From Pseudomonadota bacterium (lineage in GTDB: Bacteria; Pseudomonadota; Gammaproteobacteria; Acidiferrobacterales; Acidiferrobacteraceae), in assembly GCA_021785035.1 (NCBI GenBank), contig JAJYGP010000093.1, positions 1 to 43,001 of the forward strand: DNA of 43,001 nucleotides, written 5' to 3'. A model generated the notes under the pieces. It searched no databases. It saw nothing but the letters and a program-made list of their open reading frames with translations, and was not told where the DNA came from. Shown here one piece after another: positions 28,139 through 37,186 of this stretch (positions are counted from its first letter, which is position 1; each line of letters begins with the position of its first letter). The translations under genes were made by a program, and so were the position numbers.

Positions 28139-29197
28139 TCAAGGATTTGGTGGCGATTGATGGGCCGAGGGAGAGCCGTCCTTTTTTATGCGCGCCCGGC
28201 CGTAGACGGTGCAGCCGATGAGGGCCACGTCAGGATTAGTGATCAGCCAGACCGGAAGACTTGCTAGAAGCGGGGAAAAGCGGCCCTTGTCACAAAAGGC
28301 CGAGAGAAATATCTCTTCTTTCAGGAGCGGTATGAGTCGCGGGGGGAGTCCCCCGCCTATATAAACTCCCCCTAGGGCAAATACCTTGAGCGCGAGATTT
28401 CCCGCTTCGGCGCCCAGGATCGCAATAAAAGCCTCAAGGGTCGCGCGGCACAGAGAACAGGGCGATCGGGGGTCGAGGGCGTGGGCTATGATGAGCGGGG
28501 TCCGGTCGCTGGCCAGGGCGAGCTCCTGGGCTAGGGCGGATGATTCCTCGCCGTTGCCGCAGTCGCGAAAAAACTCGTAGAGGTAGGGTATCCCGATACC
28601 GGAACACACCAACTCGTAGCTGACATGCTCGACCCGTGTACGCATATAAGGCAGGAGCGCTTCCAAGGCTTTGGTGGGCGGGGCGAAGTCCGCGTGCCCG
28701 CCTTCCGAGGGGCAGGGTTGGTAGTTTTGCCCATTCCAGACGAGAAAGGCCTCCCCGAGGCCGGTTCCAGGAGCGATGATCGCTTTAGTCCCTCTCGCGT
28801 GTTCGTTCCCGGCGTTCAAGGTGAGGAGGTCTTGGCTTCCTAGAGCCGGGATGGCGTGGGCGATGGCCGCGAGATCGTTGAGAATATCCACCGCCTCCAG
28901 ATCGAGTTCGCGGCAGAGTTGGGCGCCCTCTACGCCCCATGGGAGGTTGGTGAGTTGCGCGCGGCCATCGACCACCGGGCCCGCGACAGCGAGGCAGGCG
29001 CGTTTGATCCGTAGGCCGGTGGTCCTTAGAAATTCTTGCAAGAGGCGGGAGAGGTTCGGGTATTCCGCGCTACGCAGGCGCGCGCGTGCGAGGGGCGCAA
29101 AGTGTTCTCCGGCGGGCGCTAGAATCATTAGATCGGTTTTGGTGCCACCGATATCGCCCACCAGCAGCAGATCGGAACCCGGCTCATTTACCACCAC
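28139..29197 (-). CDS. glk: Glucokinase
   Basis: A 352-residue member of the bacterial glucokinase family that phosphorylates glucose to glucose-6-phosphate with ATP. The phosphate-1 motif is GDIGGTKTDLMIL at the N-terminus. AGPVVDGRAQLTNLPW, the glucose-binding NDLAAIAHAIP, the APGTGLGEAFL loop, and PSEGGHADFAP follow, with GGVYIGGGLPPRL near the end. It is somewhat longer than the Escherichia coli enzyme (321) through a tail of about 20 residues. The GTG start has AGGAGAG 5 bp ahead. It is the only minus-strand gene between glgA and glgP and is divergent from gnd across a 287-bp region with a striking dyad. It would feed glucose freed by GH57/MalQ into metabolism. Confidence 0.94.
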   Translation of the reverse strand: MVVNEPGSDLLLVGDIGGTKTDLMILAPAGEHFAPLARARLRSAEYPNLSRLLQEFLRTTGLRIKRACLAVAGPVVDGRAQLTNLPWGVEGAQLCRELDLEAVDILNDLAAIAHAIPALGSQDLLTLNAGNEHARGTKAIIAPGTGLGEAFLVWNGQNYQPCPSEGGHADFAPPTKALEALLPYMRTRVEHVSYELVCSGIGIPYLYEFFRDCGNGEESSALAQELALASDRTPLIIAHALDPRSPCSLCRATLEAFIAILGAEAGNLALKVFALGGVYIGGGLPPRLIPLLKEEIFLSAFCDKGRFSPLLASLPVWLITNPDVALIGCTVYGRARIKKDGSPSAHQSPPNP

Positions 29198-29336
29198 GCG
29201 TCTCTCCTGGGCTCGATCTTTGCCATCGCCCGAACCTTAAGGCCGGCCGTCCGCAGGACTCCCCGTGACGGGCATCGCCAGAACCAAGAGTGTGTCTTGC
29301 GACACGAAGCGCCGTTCCGGCCCCCAGTTCGGTTTT

Positions 29337-29342
29337 ATCATA
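29337..29342 (-). promoter_or_regulatory. Possible -10 element for glk
   Basis: On the minus strand the sequence is TATGAT, five of six of the -10 consensus, immediately next to the 34-bp dyad. No matching -35 sits 16-18 bp upstream, where the dyad lies instead, so this would need an activator or be repressed there. Leader to the glk start would be about 130 nt. Confidence 0.3.
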
Positions 29343-29375
29343 CAGGATACCGGCCCACGTGGGTTGATATCCTGT
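29342..29375. promoter_or_regulatory. 34-bp nested dyad, likely operator between glk and gnd
   Basis: Outer arms ACAGGATA (29342-29349) and TATCCTGT (29368-29375) are perfect inverted repeats. Exactly centred between them is a perfect 10-bp palindrome CCCACGTGGG (29354-29363). Both repeats share one centre of symmetry, which suggests a dimeric (or tetrameric) regulator binding site. It lies between two divergent sugar-metabolism genes. No T run follows on either strand, so a terminator is unlikely. Confidence 0.6.
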
Positions 29376-29484
29376 CTCAAGGCCCTGGAAAAAAAAGCTA
29401 GGAATCGTTAGTGTGTCGGCTAAGGGACCGTTGACCAAGGGTCTGGCGAGTCTCTTCCTGGACCGGAGGACAGAAAAGGACATC

Positions 29485-30492
29485 ATGCGGATAGGGATGA
29501 TCGGGCTGGGGCGGATGGGCGCGAATATGGCGCTGCGGCTGACGCGTGCCGGGCACGAGTGCGTAGGTTATGCGCGCAGCGCAGACACCGTGCGTGCCTT
29601 TCGGGCCCAGGGCGCCTTAGGCGCGGAGTCGCTTGCCGATCTCGTGGCGCAATTACCGAGGCCGCGAGTCGTGTGGTGCATGGTGCCGGCGGCCACTGTG
29701 GACAGCCTTTTGGCAAGTCTCGTGCCGCTTCTCGAAGTCGGGGACATCGTCATCGACGGCGGCAACTCGTATTATCAGGATGACATACGCCGTGCCCAGG
29801 ACTTGGCCGCGAAGAATCTTCACTACCTGGATGTCGGGACGAGCGGCGGCGTGTGGGGATTGGAGCGCGGATACTGCTTGATGATAGGTGGGCCCTTTGA
29901 AGCGGTTGGCTATCTTGATCCGCTTTTTCGTAGCTTAGCACCGGGGCCTCATGCGGCCTCGTTGACCCCTGGGACTACGGCCGATAGCGGTACTGCGGTG
30001 TCTGGATACCTGCACTGCGGTTCTCACGGCGCTGGACATTTCGTGAAGATGGTTCACAACGGAATCGAGTATGGCCTCATGGCCGCCTATGCCGAAGGCT
30101 TCAATATCCTAAAGCGGGCCAATATCGGCGATGCCGATATACCACAGGATGCGGAAACCGCGCCTTTGCGCCACCCGGAGCATTTCCAATACCAGATTGA
30201 TGTCGCGGCGGTCGCCGAGCTTTGGCGGCGCGGCAGTGTGGTGAGTTCCTGGCTCTTGGATCTCACGGCCGCGGCCCTCCAGAAGAAGCCAGATTTGGCG
30301 GACTTTGCCGGACGAGTGGCGGATTCGGGCGAAGGGCGGTGGACGGTGCAGGCAGCTGTGGAAGAAGGGGTACCGGCGCCGGTTATCACCGCGGCCCTTT
30401 ATGCGCGATTCAATTCCCAAGGTCAGGGCGATTTTGCCGACCGGATACTAGCCGCCATGCGTTATGGCTTCGGCGGGCACGTCGAGAAATAG
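29485..30492 (+). CDS. gnd: 6-phosphogluconate dehydrogenase, decarboxylating, short form
   Basis: A 335-residue enzyme oxidising 6-phosphogluconate to ribulose-5-phosphate and CO2. The Rossmann motif is [10 protein letters not shown] near residues 7-16. The substrate-binding [10 protein letters not shown] and the catalytic lysine and asparagine in [13 protein letters not shown] are present. The short length is typical of the YqeC/GndA group, most of which use NAD. The residues after beta-strand 2 are Ala30-Arg31-Ser32 rather than an aspartate, which hints at NADP. The ATG at 29485 follows AAAAGGA and gives the family start [12 protein letters not shown]; in-frame starts upstream are rejected. 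No glucose-6-phosphate dehydrogenase gene is in the window. Confidence 0.93.
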   Translation: MRIGMIGLGRMGANMALRLTRAGHECVGYARSADTVRAFRAQGALGAESLADLVAQLPRPRVVWCMVPAATVDSLLASLVPLLEVGDIVIDGGNSYYQDDIRRAQDLAAKNLHYLDVGTSGGVWGLERGYCLMIGGPFEAVGYLDPLFRSLAPGPHAASLTPGTTADSGTAVSGYLHCGSHGAGHFVKMVHNGIEYGLMAAYAEGFNILKRANIGDADIPQDAETAPLRHPEHFQYQIDVAAVAELWRRGSVVSSWLLDLTAAALQKKPDLADFAGRVADSGEGRWTVQAAVEEGVPAPVITAALYARFNSQGQGDFADRILAAMRYGFGGHVEK

Positions 30493-30584
30493 TTGGAGCG
30501 AACTGGTCTTTGCCCGTGCCCAGTCTTGTACCAAAGGGCGTAGTTTGGCGGGATGCGGAGAGGTTTTTGAGGACTCGGGAGCGG

Positions 30585-30643
30585 GCGGGGCTTGCGTTTA
30601 AGAGCCGGCCCCGCTAGGGTCTCCCCTAGACTCTTTTAGGGGG
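30585..30643 (+). terminator. Two hairpins after gnd, possible terminator
   Basis: GCGGGGC/GCCCCGC (30585-30591 / 30608-30614) pair around a 16-nt loop, and CCCCTA/TAGGGG (30623-30628 / 30637-30642) pair around an 8-nt loop. Neither is followed by a T run. Together they may slow or end gnd transcription before pgi. Confidence 0.35.
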
Positions 30644-30719
30644 TCTGCTTAATAAATGTTCGAGGAAGCAGGGTCACCGGATGGGCCCGCAATCGCGTAT
30701 TGGCTAGGAGGAAGCCGCC

Positions 30720-32411
30720 TTGGATCATTCATCAGAAGCATCAAGTCACGCGGGGCAATCTCCTCTGAGCGGTGACGAAAGTTCGAAGCTTACCGATCTT
30801 CCGCAATGGCGCGCCCTAGAGGCACACTACCAGGCAATCAAGGGTCTGACGCTGCGAGGATTATTCGACAGCGACCCCGGTCGCGCCGCCCGGTTCACCG
30901 CCCGGGGGGCAGGCTTATTTTTCGATTATTCGAAGAACCGTATAACGCCGGAGACCATGCGGCTTTTGCTCGACCTTGCCCGGGTCCGTGGTGTTGAAAA
31001 ACGGCGGGATGCGATGTTTCGCGGTGAGCGCATCAATGACACGGAAGGACGTCCGGCGCTTCATGTCGCCCTGCGCGCAAAAAAGGGTCACAAGATAGAG
31101 GTGGACGGACGGGACGTCGTCTCGAGTGTCCATGAGGTTTTGGAGCGCATGGCGGCGTTTGCGGACCGCGTGCGGAGCGGGACCTGGACCGGTTTCACTG
31201 GTAAGCGCATCCGTACTGTGATCAATATCGGCATCGGCGGCTCCTACCTAGGGCCGGAGATGGCGTATCAGGCGCTGAGGTCCTTTGCGGACCCGCTTTT
31301 GAGCGTGCGCTTCATCGCGAATGTGGATGGCGAGGAGTTTCGCGCGGCCACAGACGGCCTTGATCCGGCGGAGACGCTTTTCATCATCTGTTCGAAGACT
31401 TTCACGACTCAGGAAACCATGGTTAACGCCCGGACCGCGCGTCAGTGGTGCGTCGGAGCCTTGGGAAGCGACGCGGTGGCGTCGCATTTTGTGGCGGTGT
31501 CCACCAATGGCGCGGAGGTCGCGCGCTTTGGCATCGACCCGGACCACATGTTCGTATTTTGGGATTGGGTCGGGGGCCGCTATTCCTTGGGATCGGCGGT
31601 TGGTCTCTCCACCATGATCGCCATCGGGTCTGAGCACTTCTCGGAGATGCTGGCCGGGTTCCGGGCTATGGATGAGCATTTCTGTCAGGCGCCCCCGGAA
31701 TCGAATATGCCGATGCTCATGGGCCTATTGACGGTGTGGTACAACAATTTTTTTCGGGCGGAGACCCAAGCTATTTTGCCTTACTCCAAAGCGTTGGCCC
31801 GTTTACCAGCCTATTTGGAGCAGTTGCAGATGGAGAGCAACGGCAAGCATGTGACGCTGGCGGGTCGTCCTGTGACCTATCAGACAGGGCCCATCATTTG
31901 GGGCGAACCGGGAGTCGACGCCCAGCATTCATTTTATCAGTTGTTCCATCAGGGCACGAAGCTCGTGCCCTGCGATTTGATCGGCTTCTGTCGCTCCGAC
32001 GCCAAGCTGCCCGTTCACCACGATTTGTTGATGGTCAACCTGTTTGCGCAGGCCGAGGCGCTGGCCTTCGGGCAGTCGGCTGCGACCTTGGCCGAAGAGG
32101 GCGTGCCGCCCGTGCAAATTCCGTTTCGGGTGTGCGATGGCAACCGCCCCAGTAATGTCATTTTGGGCGAGCGCCTGACCCCCTGTAGTCTCGGTGCACT
32201 GATAGCGCTCTACGAGCACAGCGTGTTCACTCAGGGCGTTGTTTGGGGTATCGACTCGTTCGATCAGTGGGGTGTTGAGCTTGGGAAGGTGTTGGCGCGA
32301 CGCATTAGCGCCGAGATCCAAGACGCGGACACCGTAGTCTCCCACGACAGTTCGACTCAGGCCCTGATTGCCCAGTATCGATTGTGGCGCAGCCCGAAAG
32401 GGGAAGCCTAG
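30720..32411 (+). CDS. pgi: Glucose-6-phosphate isomerase
   Basis: A 563-residue enzyme that interconverts glucose-6-phosphate and fructose-6-phosphate. It has the family signature [14 protein letters not shown], the phosphate-binding region [11 protein letters not shown] and SKTFTTQET, the catalytic Glu in MESNGKHV, His in [14 protein letters not shown] and Lys in [13 protein letters not shown]. It is slightly longer than the Escherichia coli enzyme (549) owing to an N-terminal Ser-rich tail of about 20 residues. The start is TTG, supported by TAGGAGGA about 8 bp upstream; no ATG or GTG is better placed. It connects glycogen and glucokinase products with glycolysis and the pentose phosphate route. 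Confidence 0.97.
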   Translation: MDHSSEASSHAGQSPLSGDESSKLTDLPQWRALEAHYQAIKGLTLRGLFDSDPGRAARFTARGAGLFFDYSKNRITPETMRLLLDLARVRGVEKRRDAMFRGERINDTEGRPALHVALRAKKGHKIEVDGRDVVSSVHEVLERMAAFADRVRSGTWTGFTGKRIRTVINIGIGGSYLGPEMAYQALRSFADPLLSVRFIANVDGEEFRAATDGLDPAETLFIICSKTFTTQETMVNARTARQWCVGALGSDAVASHFVAVSTNGAEVARFGIDPDHMFVFWDWVGGRYSLGSAVGLSTMIAIGSEHFSEMLAGFRAMDEHFCQAPPESNMPMLMGLLTVWYNNFFRAETQAILPYSKALARLPAYLEQLQMESNGKHVTLAGRPVTYQTGPIIWGEPGVDAQHSFYQLFHQGTKLVPCDLIGFCRSDAKLPVHHDLLMVNLFAQAEALAFGQSAATLAEEGVPPVQIPFRVCDGNRPSNVILGERLTPCSLGALIALYEHSVFTQGVVWGIDSFDQWGVELGKVLARRISAEIQDADTVVSHDSSTQALIAQYRLWRSPKGEA

Positions 32412-32586
32412 GACGTTGATGACCGAGCCAGCTGCAAAGTTTGAAGGATTTTCGGCGATGGTGTCTCGGGATAAGGATAAGGGCCTAGTCTAGGAGCCAC
32501 TATAGTCATTAGGGAAAGCCGGTCGGTTTCCTGTATGGGTGGCCTATCGAGCAGGATTCGCGCTCTCACTGAGGAGTTTTTGCGGC

Positions 32587-33870
32587 ATGGATCAAGCGCC
32601 TCGTTTTGTCAGTCAACTGACCCGCAGTACGCTCGCTTTGATTCTTGCCGGGGGACGAGGGTCTCGACTCAAACATCTGACCCTGTGGCGCGCTAAGCCC
32701 GCAGTCCCTTTCGGAGGCAAGTTTCGGGTCATCGATTTTCCGTTGTCGAATTGCGTCAATTCGGGGATACGCCGCATCGGCGTGCTCACTCAATATAAGG
32801 CCCACTCCTTGATTCATCATATCCAAAAGGGATGGGGGTCACTGCGCGGGGAATTTGGCGAGTTTGTGGAATTATTGCCGGCGCAGCAGCGTATCGAGTC
32901 GTCCTGGTACGCGGGGACCGCGGACGCGGTCTATCAAAATCTCGATATCCTACGCAACCACGGGCCCGAATATGTTCTGATCCTAGCTGGCGATCACGTC
33001 TATAAAATGGACTACGGCCCTATGATTGCCTTCCATGTTAAAAAAGGGGCGGATCTGACCGTAGGTTGCGTCAAGGTCCCGATCGCACGGGCGACCGAGT
33101 TTGGGGTGATGGCGACCGATAGCGAGGCCCGCGTGGTCCGGTTTAGTGAGAAACCCGAGCACCCGGAACCCACGACCCCTGGTGGCGACACGGCGCTGGC
33201 CTCCATGGGCATTTACGTTTTCAGTGCCCGCTTCCTTTACGAACGGCTGATCGAAGATGCCGATAGGAGGGAATCGCGGCACGACTTCGGCCACGATATC
33301 ATTCCCGGCGCTATGGATCGTTATCGAGTCATGGCGTACGCCTTCGCAAACAATGAGACAGGTAGTGGGAACCTCGGCAATCAGGCCGCCTACTGGCGCG
33401 ACATCGGGACTCTCGATGCCTATTGGGAGGCCAATATGGAGTTGATCAGCGTGACCCCGGAGTTGAACCTATACGACACGTCATGGCCTATTTGGACCTT
33501 TCAAGAGCAACATCCGCCGGCTAAGTTCATTTTTGATGAAGAGGACGGTCGCCGGGGTATGGCGTTGGATTCGATGGTTTCCGGAGGTTGTGTCATTTCT
33601 GGCGCCACTGTCCGCCATTCCTTGCTTTTTTCCGCCGTGACCGTTCATTCCTACGCCGATGTCATTGATTCCGTAGTGATGGGAAAGGTCGACATCGGGC
33701 GCCATTGTCGGATTCGCCGAGCCATTATCGATAAGGGCTGCAAAATACCGGCGGGGACCGTGGCCGGATGGGATCTGGAGGAAGACAGAAAGAGGTATCA
33801 CGTGACTCCGGGCGGCATCGTCGTGGTGACGCCGGAGATGTTGGGCCAGGAACTTCATCATGCCCGATAG
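32587..33870 (+). CDS. glgC: Glucose-1-phosphate adenylyltransferase (ADP-glucose pyrophosphorylase)
   Basis: A 427-residue enzyme that makes ADP-glucose from ATP and glucose-1-phosphate, the committed step to glycogen. The nucleotidyltransferase motif [50 protein letters not shown] and [15 protein letters not shown] are all present, and the C-terminal beta-helix domain follows. The position equal to Lys39 of the Escherichia coli enzyme (fructose-1,6-bisphosphate site) is Trp34 here, so activation is probably by another metabolite. The ATG at 32587 follows GAGGAG about 10 bp ahead; an upstream in-frame GTG at 32539 is rejected. Its end overlaps the GH57 gene by 11 bp. Confidence 0.97.
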   Translation: MDQAPRFVSQLTRSTLALILAGGRGSRLKHLTLWRAKPAVPFGGKFRVIDFPLSNCVNSGIRRIGVLTQYKAHSLIHHIQKGWGSLRGEFGEFVELLPAQQRIESSWYAGTADAVYQNLDILRNHGPEYVLILAGDHVYKMDYGPMIAFHVKKGADLTVGCVKVPIARATEFGVMATDSEARVVRFSEKPEHPEPTTPGGDTALASMGIYVFSARFLYERLIEDADRRESRHDFGHDIIPGAMDRYRVMAYAFANNETGSGNLGNQAAYWRDIGTLDAYWEANMELISVTPELNLYDTSWPIWTFQEQHPPAKFIFDEEDGRRGMALDSMVSGGCVISGATVRHSLLFSAVTVHSYADVIDSVVMGKVDIGRHCRIRRAIIDKGCKIPAGTVAGWDLEEDRKRYHVTPGGIVVVTPEMLGQELHHAR

Positions 33871-35560
33871 GAACCGTTTGAATCTGGTTTTGTGCTGGCA
33901 TATGCATCAGCCGCAGTACCAAACCGTCTGTGATGGCCACTACTGGCAGCCGTGGGTCTATCTGCACGCCATAAAGGATTATGTCGATATGGCGGCGCAC
34001 ATCGAGTCGATCCCGCTTGCGCGCGCAGTGGTCAATTTCTCGCCCGTTTTACTCGACCAACTCGCGGACTATGTCGACCAAATGCACGGGTTCTTGACGG
34101 CCGGCGAGCCTTTGAGAGACCCGTTGTTGGGGGCGCTTGTGGGGCAGTACCCGGATTCTGGCTCTGCGCGTGTGGATCTTATGCGCACCTGTCTGCGTGC
34201 CCATAAGACTCGTATGATAGATCGGTTTCCGATTTATAAAAATCTGGCCGATATGGCGGAGTTCGTGGATCAGGACTCGAACTACGGTGGCTATTTGAAT
34301 GACCAGTATCTGATGGATTTGACCGTCTGGTATCACTTGGCGTGGCTTGGCGAAACCATCCGGCGTACCGATAGTCGGGTAGAGCGATTCATGGCTCAAG
34401 GACGGGGTTTTGACGAGTCCAGCGGCCGCGACCTCCTGGCGATCATCAGCGAGCTTTTGGTGGGGATTGTACCTCGATACCGGGAACTGGCCTTGCAGGG
34501 GCGGGTCGAACTGTCGTTCACCCCTTATTCGCACCCCATCATTCCGCTCTTGCTGGATTTTTCAGCGGCGCGCGAGGCGCAGCCTGACGTGCCGCTACCG
34601 GCAGCAAGCGGCTACCCCGGCGGGGCGGAGCGAGCGTGTCGTCAAATTCACGAAGGAGAAGAGGCTTTTGCCCGCCATTTTGGGTTTCGTCCCCACGGCT
34701 GTTGGCCATCTGAAGGCGCCCTCAGCACTGAGACGCTCACGCTTTTTGAGGCCGCCGGCATCCGCTGGACGGCCAGCGGAGAACGTGTTTTGCGGCACAC
34801 CATGGAGGCGCAAAGGGAGGAGTGGACAGAGGCCGAGCGCCATCGGGCCTATCAGGTGCCGGGGCAGCGACTAAAGTGCTTTTTTCGGGACGACGGGCTT
34901 TCTGATCTCATAGGTTTTTCCTACGCCGACTGGCACGCAGATGATGCGATCGGGAACTTGATAGAGCATCTGGAGAACATTGCACTCGCCGCTCACAACA
35001 GTCCCGAGACGATCGTTTCTATCATCATGGACGGAGAAAACGCCTGGGAGTACTACCCGGAGAATGGGTATTATTTCTTGCGAACGCTTTACGATCGGTT
35101 GGCGCACCACCCGGGTATTCGGCTCACTACGTTTTCTGAATACCTGGAGGAGGGATATAAGACCTTAGCGTTGCCGCGTCTGGTTGCGGGGAGTTGGGTC
35201 AACGGGACCTTGGCCACCTGGATTGGCCAGCGCGATAAAAACCGGGCGTGGGATATCTTGGTGGAGGCCAAACTTGTCTTCGATCGGGTGGTGGCCAGTG
35301 GTCGGCTGTCTGAGGAGCAAAGGATTTTGGCCGAGCGCGCTTTGGCTATTTGCGAGGGATCCGACTGGTGCTGGTGGTTCGGTGACTATAACCCGGGTGA
35401 TGCTGTGGCCCAGTTTGAGCAGCTTTATCGAACGCACATCATGAATCTGTATGCCGTCCTCGGCGAGCCCACGCCGCTTTCGGTGCGCGAACCGTTTGTG
35501 CGGGCGGGGAGTGGAGAGCCTGCGCGCGGTGGAGTTATGCGTTCGTCCGGGGCGTTATGA
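33860..35560 (+). CDS. Glycoside hydrolase family 57 protein (alpha-amylase-like)
   Basis: A 566-residue GH57 protein acting on alpha-glucans. Family regions: HMHQPQY near the N-terminus (region 1), GCWPSEGALS with the likely nucleophile Glu285, and IIMDGENAWEYYPENG with the likely acid/base Asp391. The barrel is followed by the helical DUF1957-free C-terminal part typical of the alpha-amylase/amylopullulanase branch rather than GH57 branching enzymes. It has no signal peptide, so it works in the cytosol on stored glycogen or maltodextrins. Its start overlaps glgC by 11 bp and its stop overlaps malQ by 4 bp (ATGA), which implies coupled translation of glgC-GH57-malQ. The exact substrate cannot be told. 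Confidence 0.92.
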   Translation: MPDRNRLNLVLCWHMHQPQYQTVCDGHYWQPWVYLHAIKDYVDMAAHIESIPLARAVVNFSPVLLDQLADYVDQMHGFLTAGEPLRDPLLGALVGQYPDSGSARVDLMRTCLRAHKTRMIDRFPIYKNLADMAEFVDQDSNYGGYLNDQYLMDLTVWYHLAWLGETIRRTDSRVERFMAQGRGFDESSGRDLLAIISELLVGIVPRYRELALQGRVELSFTPYSHPIIPLLLDFSAAREAQPDVPLPAASGYPGGAERACRQIHEGEEAFARHFGFRPHGCWPSEGALSTETLTLFEAAGIRWTASGERVLRHTMEAQREEWTEAERHRAYQVPGQRLKCFFRDDGLSDLIGFSYADWHADDAIGNLIEHLENIALAAHNSPETIVSIIMDGENAWEYYPENGYYFLRTLYDRLAHHPGIRLTTFSEYLEEGYKTLALPRLVAGSWVNGTLATWIGQRDKNRAWDILVEAKLVFDRVVASGRLSEEQRILAERALAICEGSDWCWWFGDYNPGDAVAQFEQLYRTHIMNLYAVLGEPTPLSVREPFVRAGSGEPARGGVMRSSGAL

Positions 35561-37044
35561 GTGCTGTGGCCGCCATCGGCGCCCCGGTTTTCGATCGTCG
35601 GCGTTTTGGCGTTTTGCTCCACCCAAGCTCCCTGCCGGGGTCCGGCTGGCAGGGAGACTTAGGGGACGATGCGCGCCGTTTCGTCGATATGTTGGTTCAA
35701 GCCGGCGCCACGGTGTGGCAAGTCTTGCCGCTTGGGCCCCCGGGCGGCGGGTCTCCTTACAATAGCCGCTCGGCCCACGCCGGCGATCAGGCGCTTATCA
35801 GCTTAGCCGATATCGCCCGTAAAGGCTGGCTTACCCAAGACCAGGTGCTGCGAGGCGTACAGGAGGAGGGGGGGCGTGAAGCGGTCCTGCGCCAAGCGTA
35901 TAGCCGCTTTCTAGGCGCGGGCACGGCGAGCAACCGGAGTGCGTTTGACGACTTCAAGGTCCGGCATGCGGCGTGGCTTGCGGATTATGCCCTCTATCAG
36001 AGTCTGAAGGCTGAGTATGGAAACGCCCCCTGGTGGGAATGGCCCAGGGCGTTACGCTTACGCGAGCCAGCGGCGCTTTTTGATGTGCGTGAGACTGGCG
36101 ACTACGACTATTACAGTTTCGAGCAGTATGTCTTTTTCGACCAATGGCTGGCCCTTAGGGCCTATGCTCACGCTCGGGGGCTGCGATTTTTTGGAGACAT
36201 GCCGATATTCGTGGCTGAGGATAGCGCCGATGTGTGGGCGCATACGGATCTTTTTGTTTTAGACAGCGCGGGGCGTCCGGAGATCGTGACGGGCGTGCCG
36301 CCTGATTACTTTGCAGCCAACGGGCAGCGGTGGGGGAACCCCCACTATCGTTGGCAACGGATGGCAGCGGACGGCTTCGCGTGGTGGCGCGATAGGGTCC
36401 GCACCCAGCGCGAGCTTTTCGATTGGATTAGAATCGACCATTTCCGCGGATTCGAGTCGGCCTGGGCAATCCCGTTTTCCGAGAAGACCGCGGTGGTTGG
36501 TGAGTGGATCCCGGTCCCAGGAGATGCCCTGTTGTCAGCCTTGCAGCAGGAGTTCGGAGATTTGCCCTTGGTTGCCGAGGATCTTGGACTGATTACCGAA
36601 GCCGTCTACGCCTTACGGGACCGCTACGGCCTGCCCGGCATGAGGGTTTTGCAGTTCGCTTTTGATGGGGATTCGGGTAACCCTCACCTTCCGCATAATT
36701 ATAGTCCGAACAGTGTTGCCTACACCGGCACCCACGATAACGACACGACCCGTGGTTGGTACGAGGGGCTGACCCAGCCGGATCGCGCCCGTGTACATGA
36801 GTATTTGGGCCGCTTTGACGAAGCGGTGCCCTGGCCCTTCATGCGAGCGACGCTCGCCTCGGTTGCGCGCCTTGCGGTCATTCCGTGGCAGGACGCGCTG
36901 GGCCTTGGCGGGGACGCACGTATGAATACCCCGGGGACGTCCGAGGGTAATTGGGGGTTCAGATTCCATTGGGAGGACGTGCCTGCCGATCTTCCGGCGC
37001 GCCTTAGGGCGGTGGCGGCGTTGTACGGGCGCACCGTGGGCTAG
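35557..37044 (+). CDS. malQ: 4-alpha-glucanotransferase (amylomaltase, GH77)
   Basis: A 495-residue cytosolic disproportionating enzyme that transfers maltodextrin segments between chains and frees glucose. GH77 motifs are complete: PLGPPGGGSPYNSRSAHAG near the N-terminus, nucleophile Asp294 in WIRIDHFRGFE, acid/base Glu341 in LVAEDLG and the third carboxylate Asp394 in GTHDNDT. Length matches the compact bacterial/plant DPE1 type rather than the 690-residue Escherichia coli MalQ. It is coupled to the GH57 gene by an ATGA overlap. Glucose produced would be the substrate of Glk. It is convergent with glgP, 142 bp away. Confidence 0.96.
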   Translation: MSAVAAIGAPVFDRRRFGVLLHPSSLPGSGWQGDLGDDARRFVDMLVQAGATVWQVLPLGPPGGGSPYNSRSAHAGDQALISLADIARKGWLTQDQVLRGVQEEGGREAVLRQAYSRFLGAGTASNRSAFDDFKVRHAAWLADYALYQSLKAEYGNAPWWEWPRALRLREPAALFDVRETGDYDYYSFEQYVFFDQWLALRAYAHARGLRFFGDMPIFVAEDSADVWAHTDLFVLDSAGRPEIVTGVPPDYFAANGQRWGNPHYRWQRMAADGFAWWRDRVRTQRELFDWIRIDHFRGFESAWAIPFSEKTAVVGEWIPVPGDALLSALQQEFGDLPLVAEDLGLITEAVYALRDRYGLPGMRVLQFAFDGDSGNPHLPHNYSPNSVAYTGTHDNDTTRGWYEGLTQPDRARVHEYLGRFDEAVPWPFMRATLASVARLAVIPWQDALGLGGDARMNTPGTSEGNWGFRFHWEDVPADLPARLRAVAALYGRTVG

Positions 37045-37072
37045 TTCCTATTAAGCGCAGCGGCCTGTTCAG

Positions 37073-37088
37073 GCTCGCTGGTGCGAGC
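37073..37088. terminator. Small hairpin in the malQ-glgP convergent gap
   Basis: GCTCGC and GCGAGC (37073-37078 / 37083-37088) pair with a TGGT tetraloop, 29 bp after the malQ stop. No T run follows on either strand; a weak terminator at best. Confidence 0.3.
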
Positions 37089-37186
37089 GGGTGTTCTCGG
37101 AATTCTCAGATTCCGCTCCGTCGAGCGCGATCGTGGCCGAAGGAGCGCTCAGTTCGGTGATGGATGCCGCTATCGCGTGTCTACTT

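Noticed and set aside
32419-32493. 24-codon ORF (MTEPAAKFEGFSAM...) between pgi and glgC
   Set aside because: Considered as a leader peptide for glgC, but it has no good ribosome site, no run of regulatory codons and no attenuator hairpins after it.
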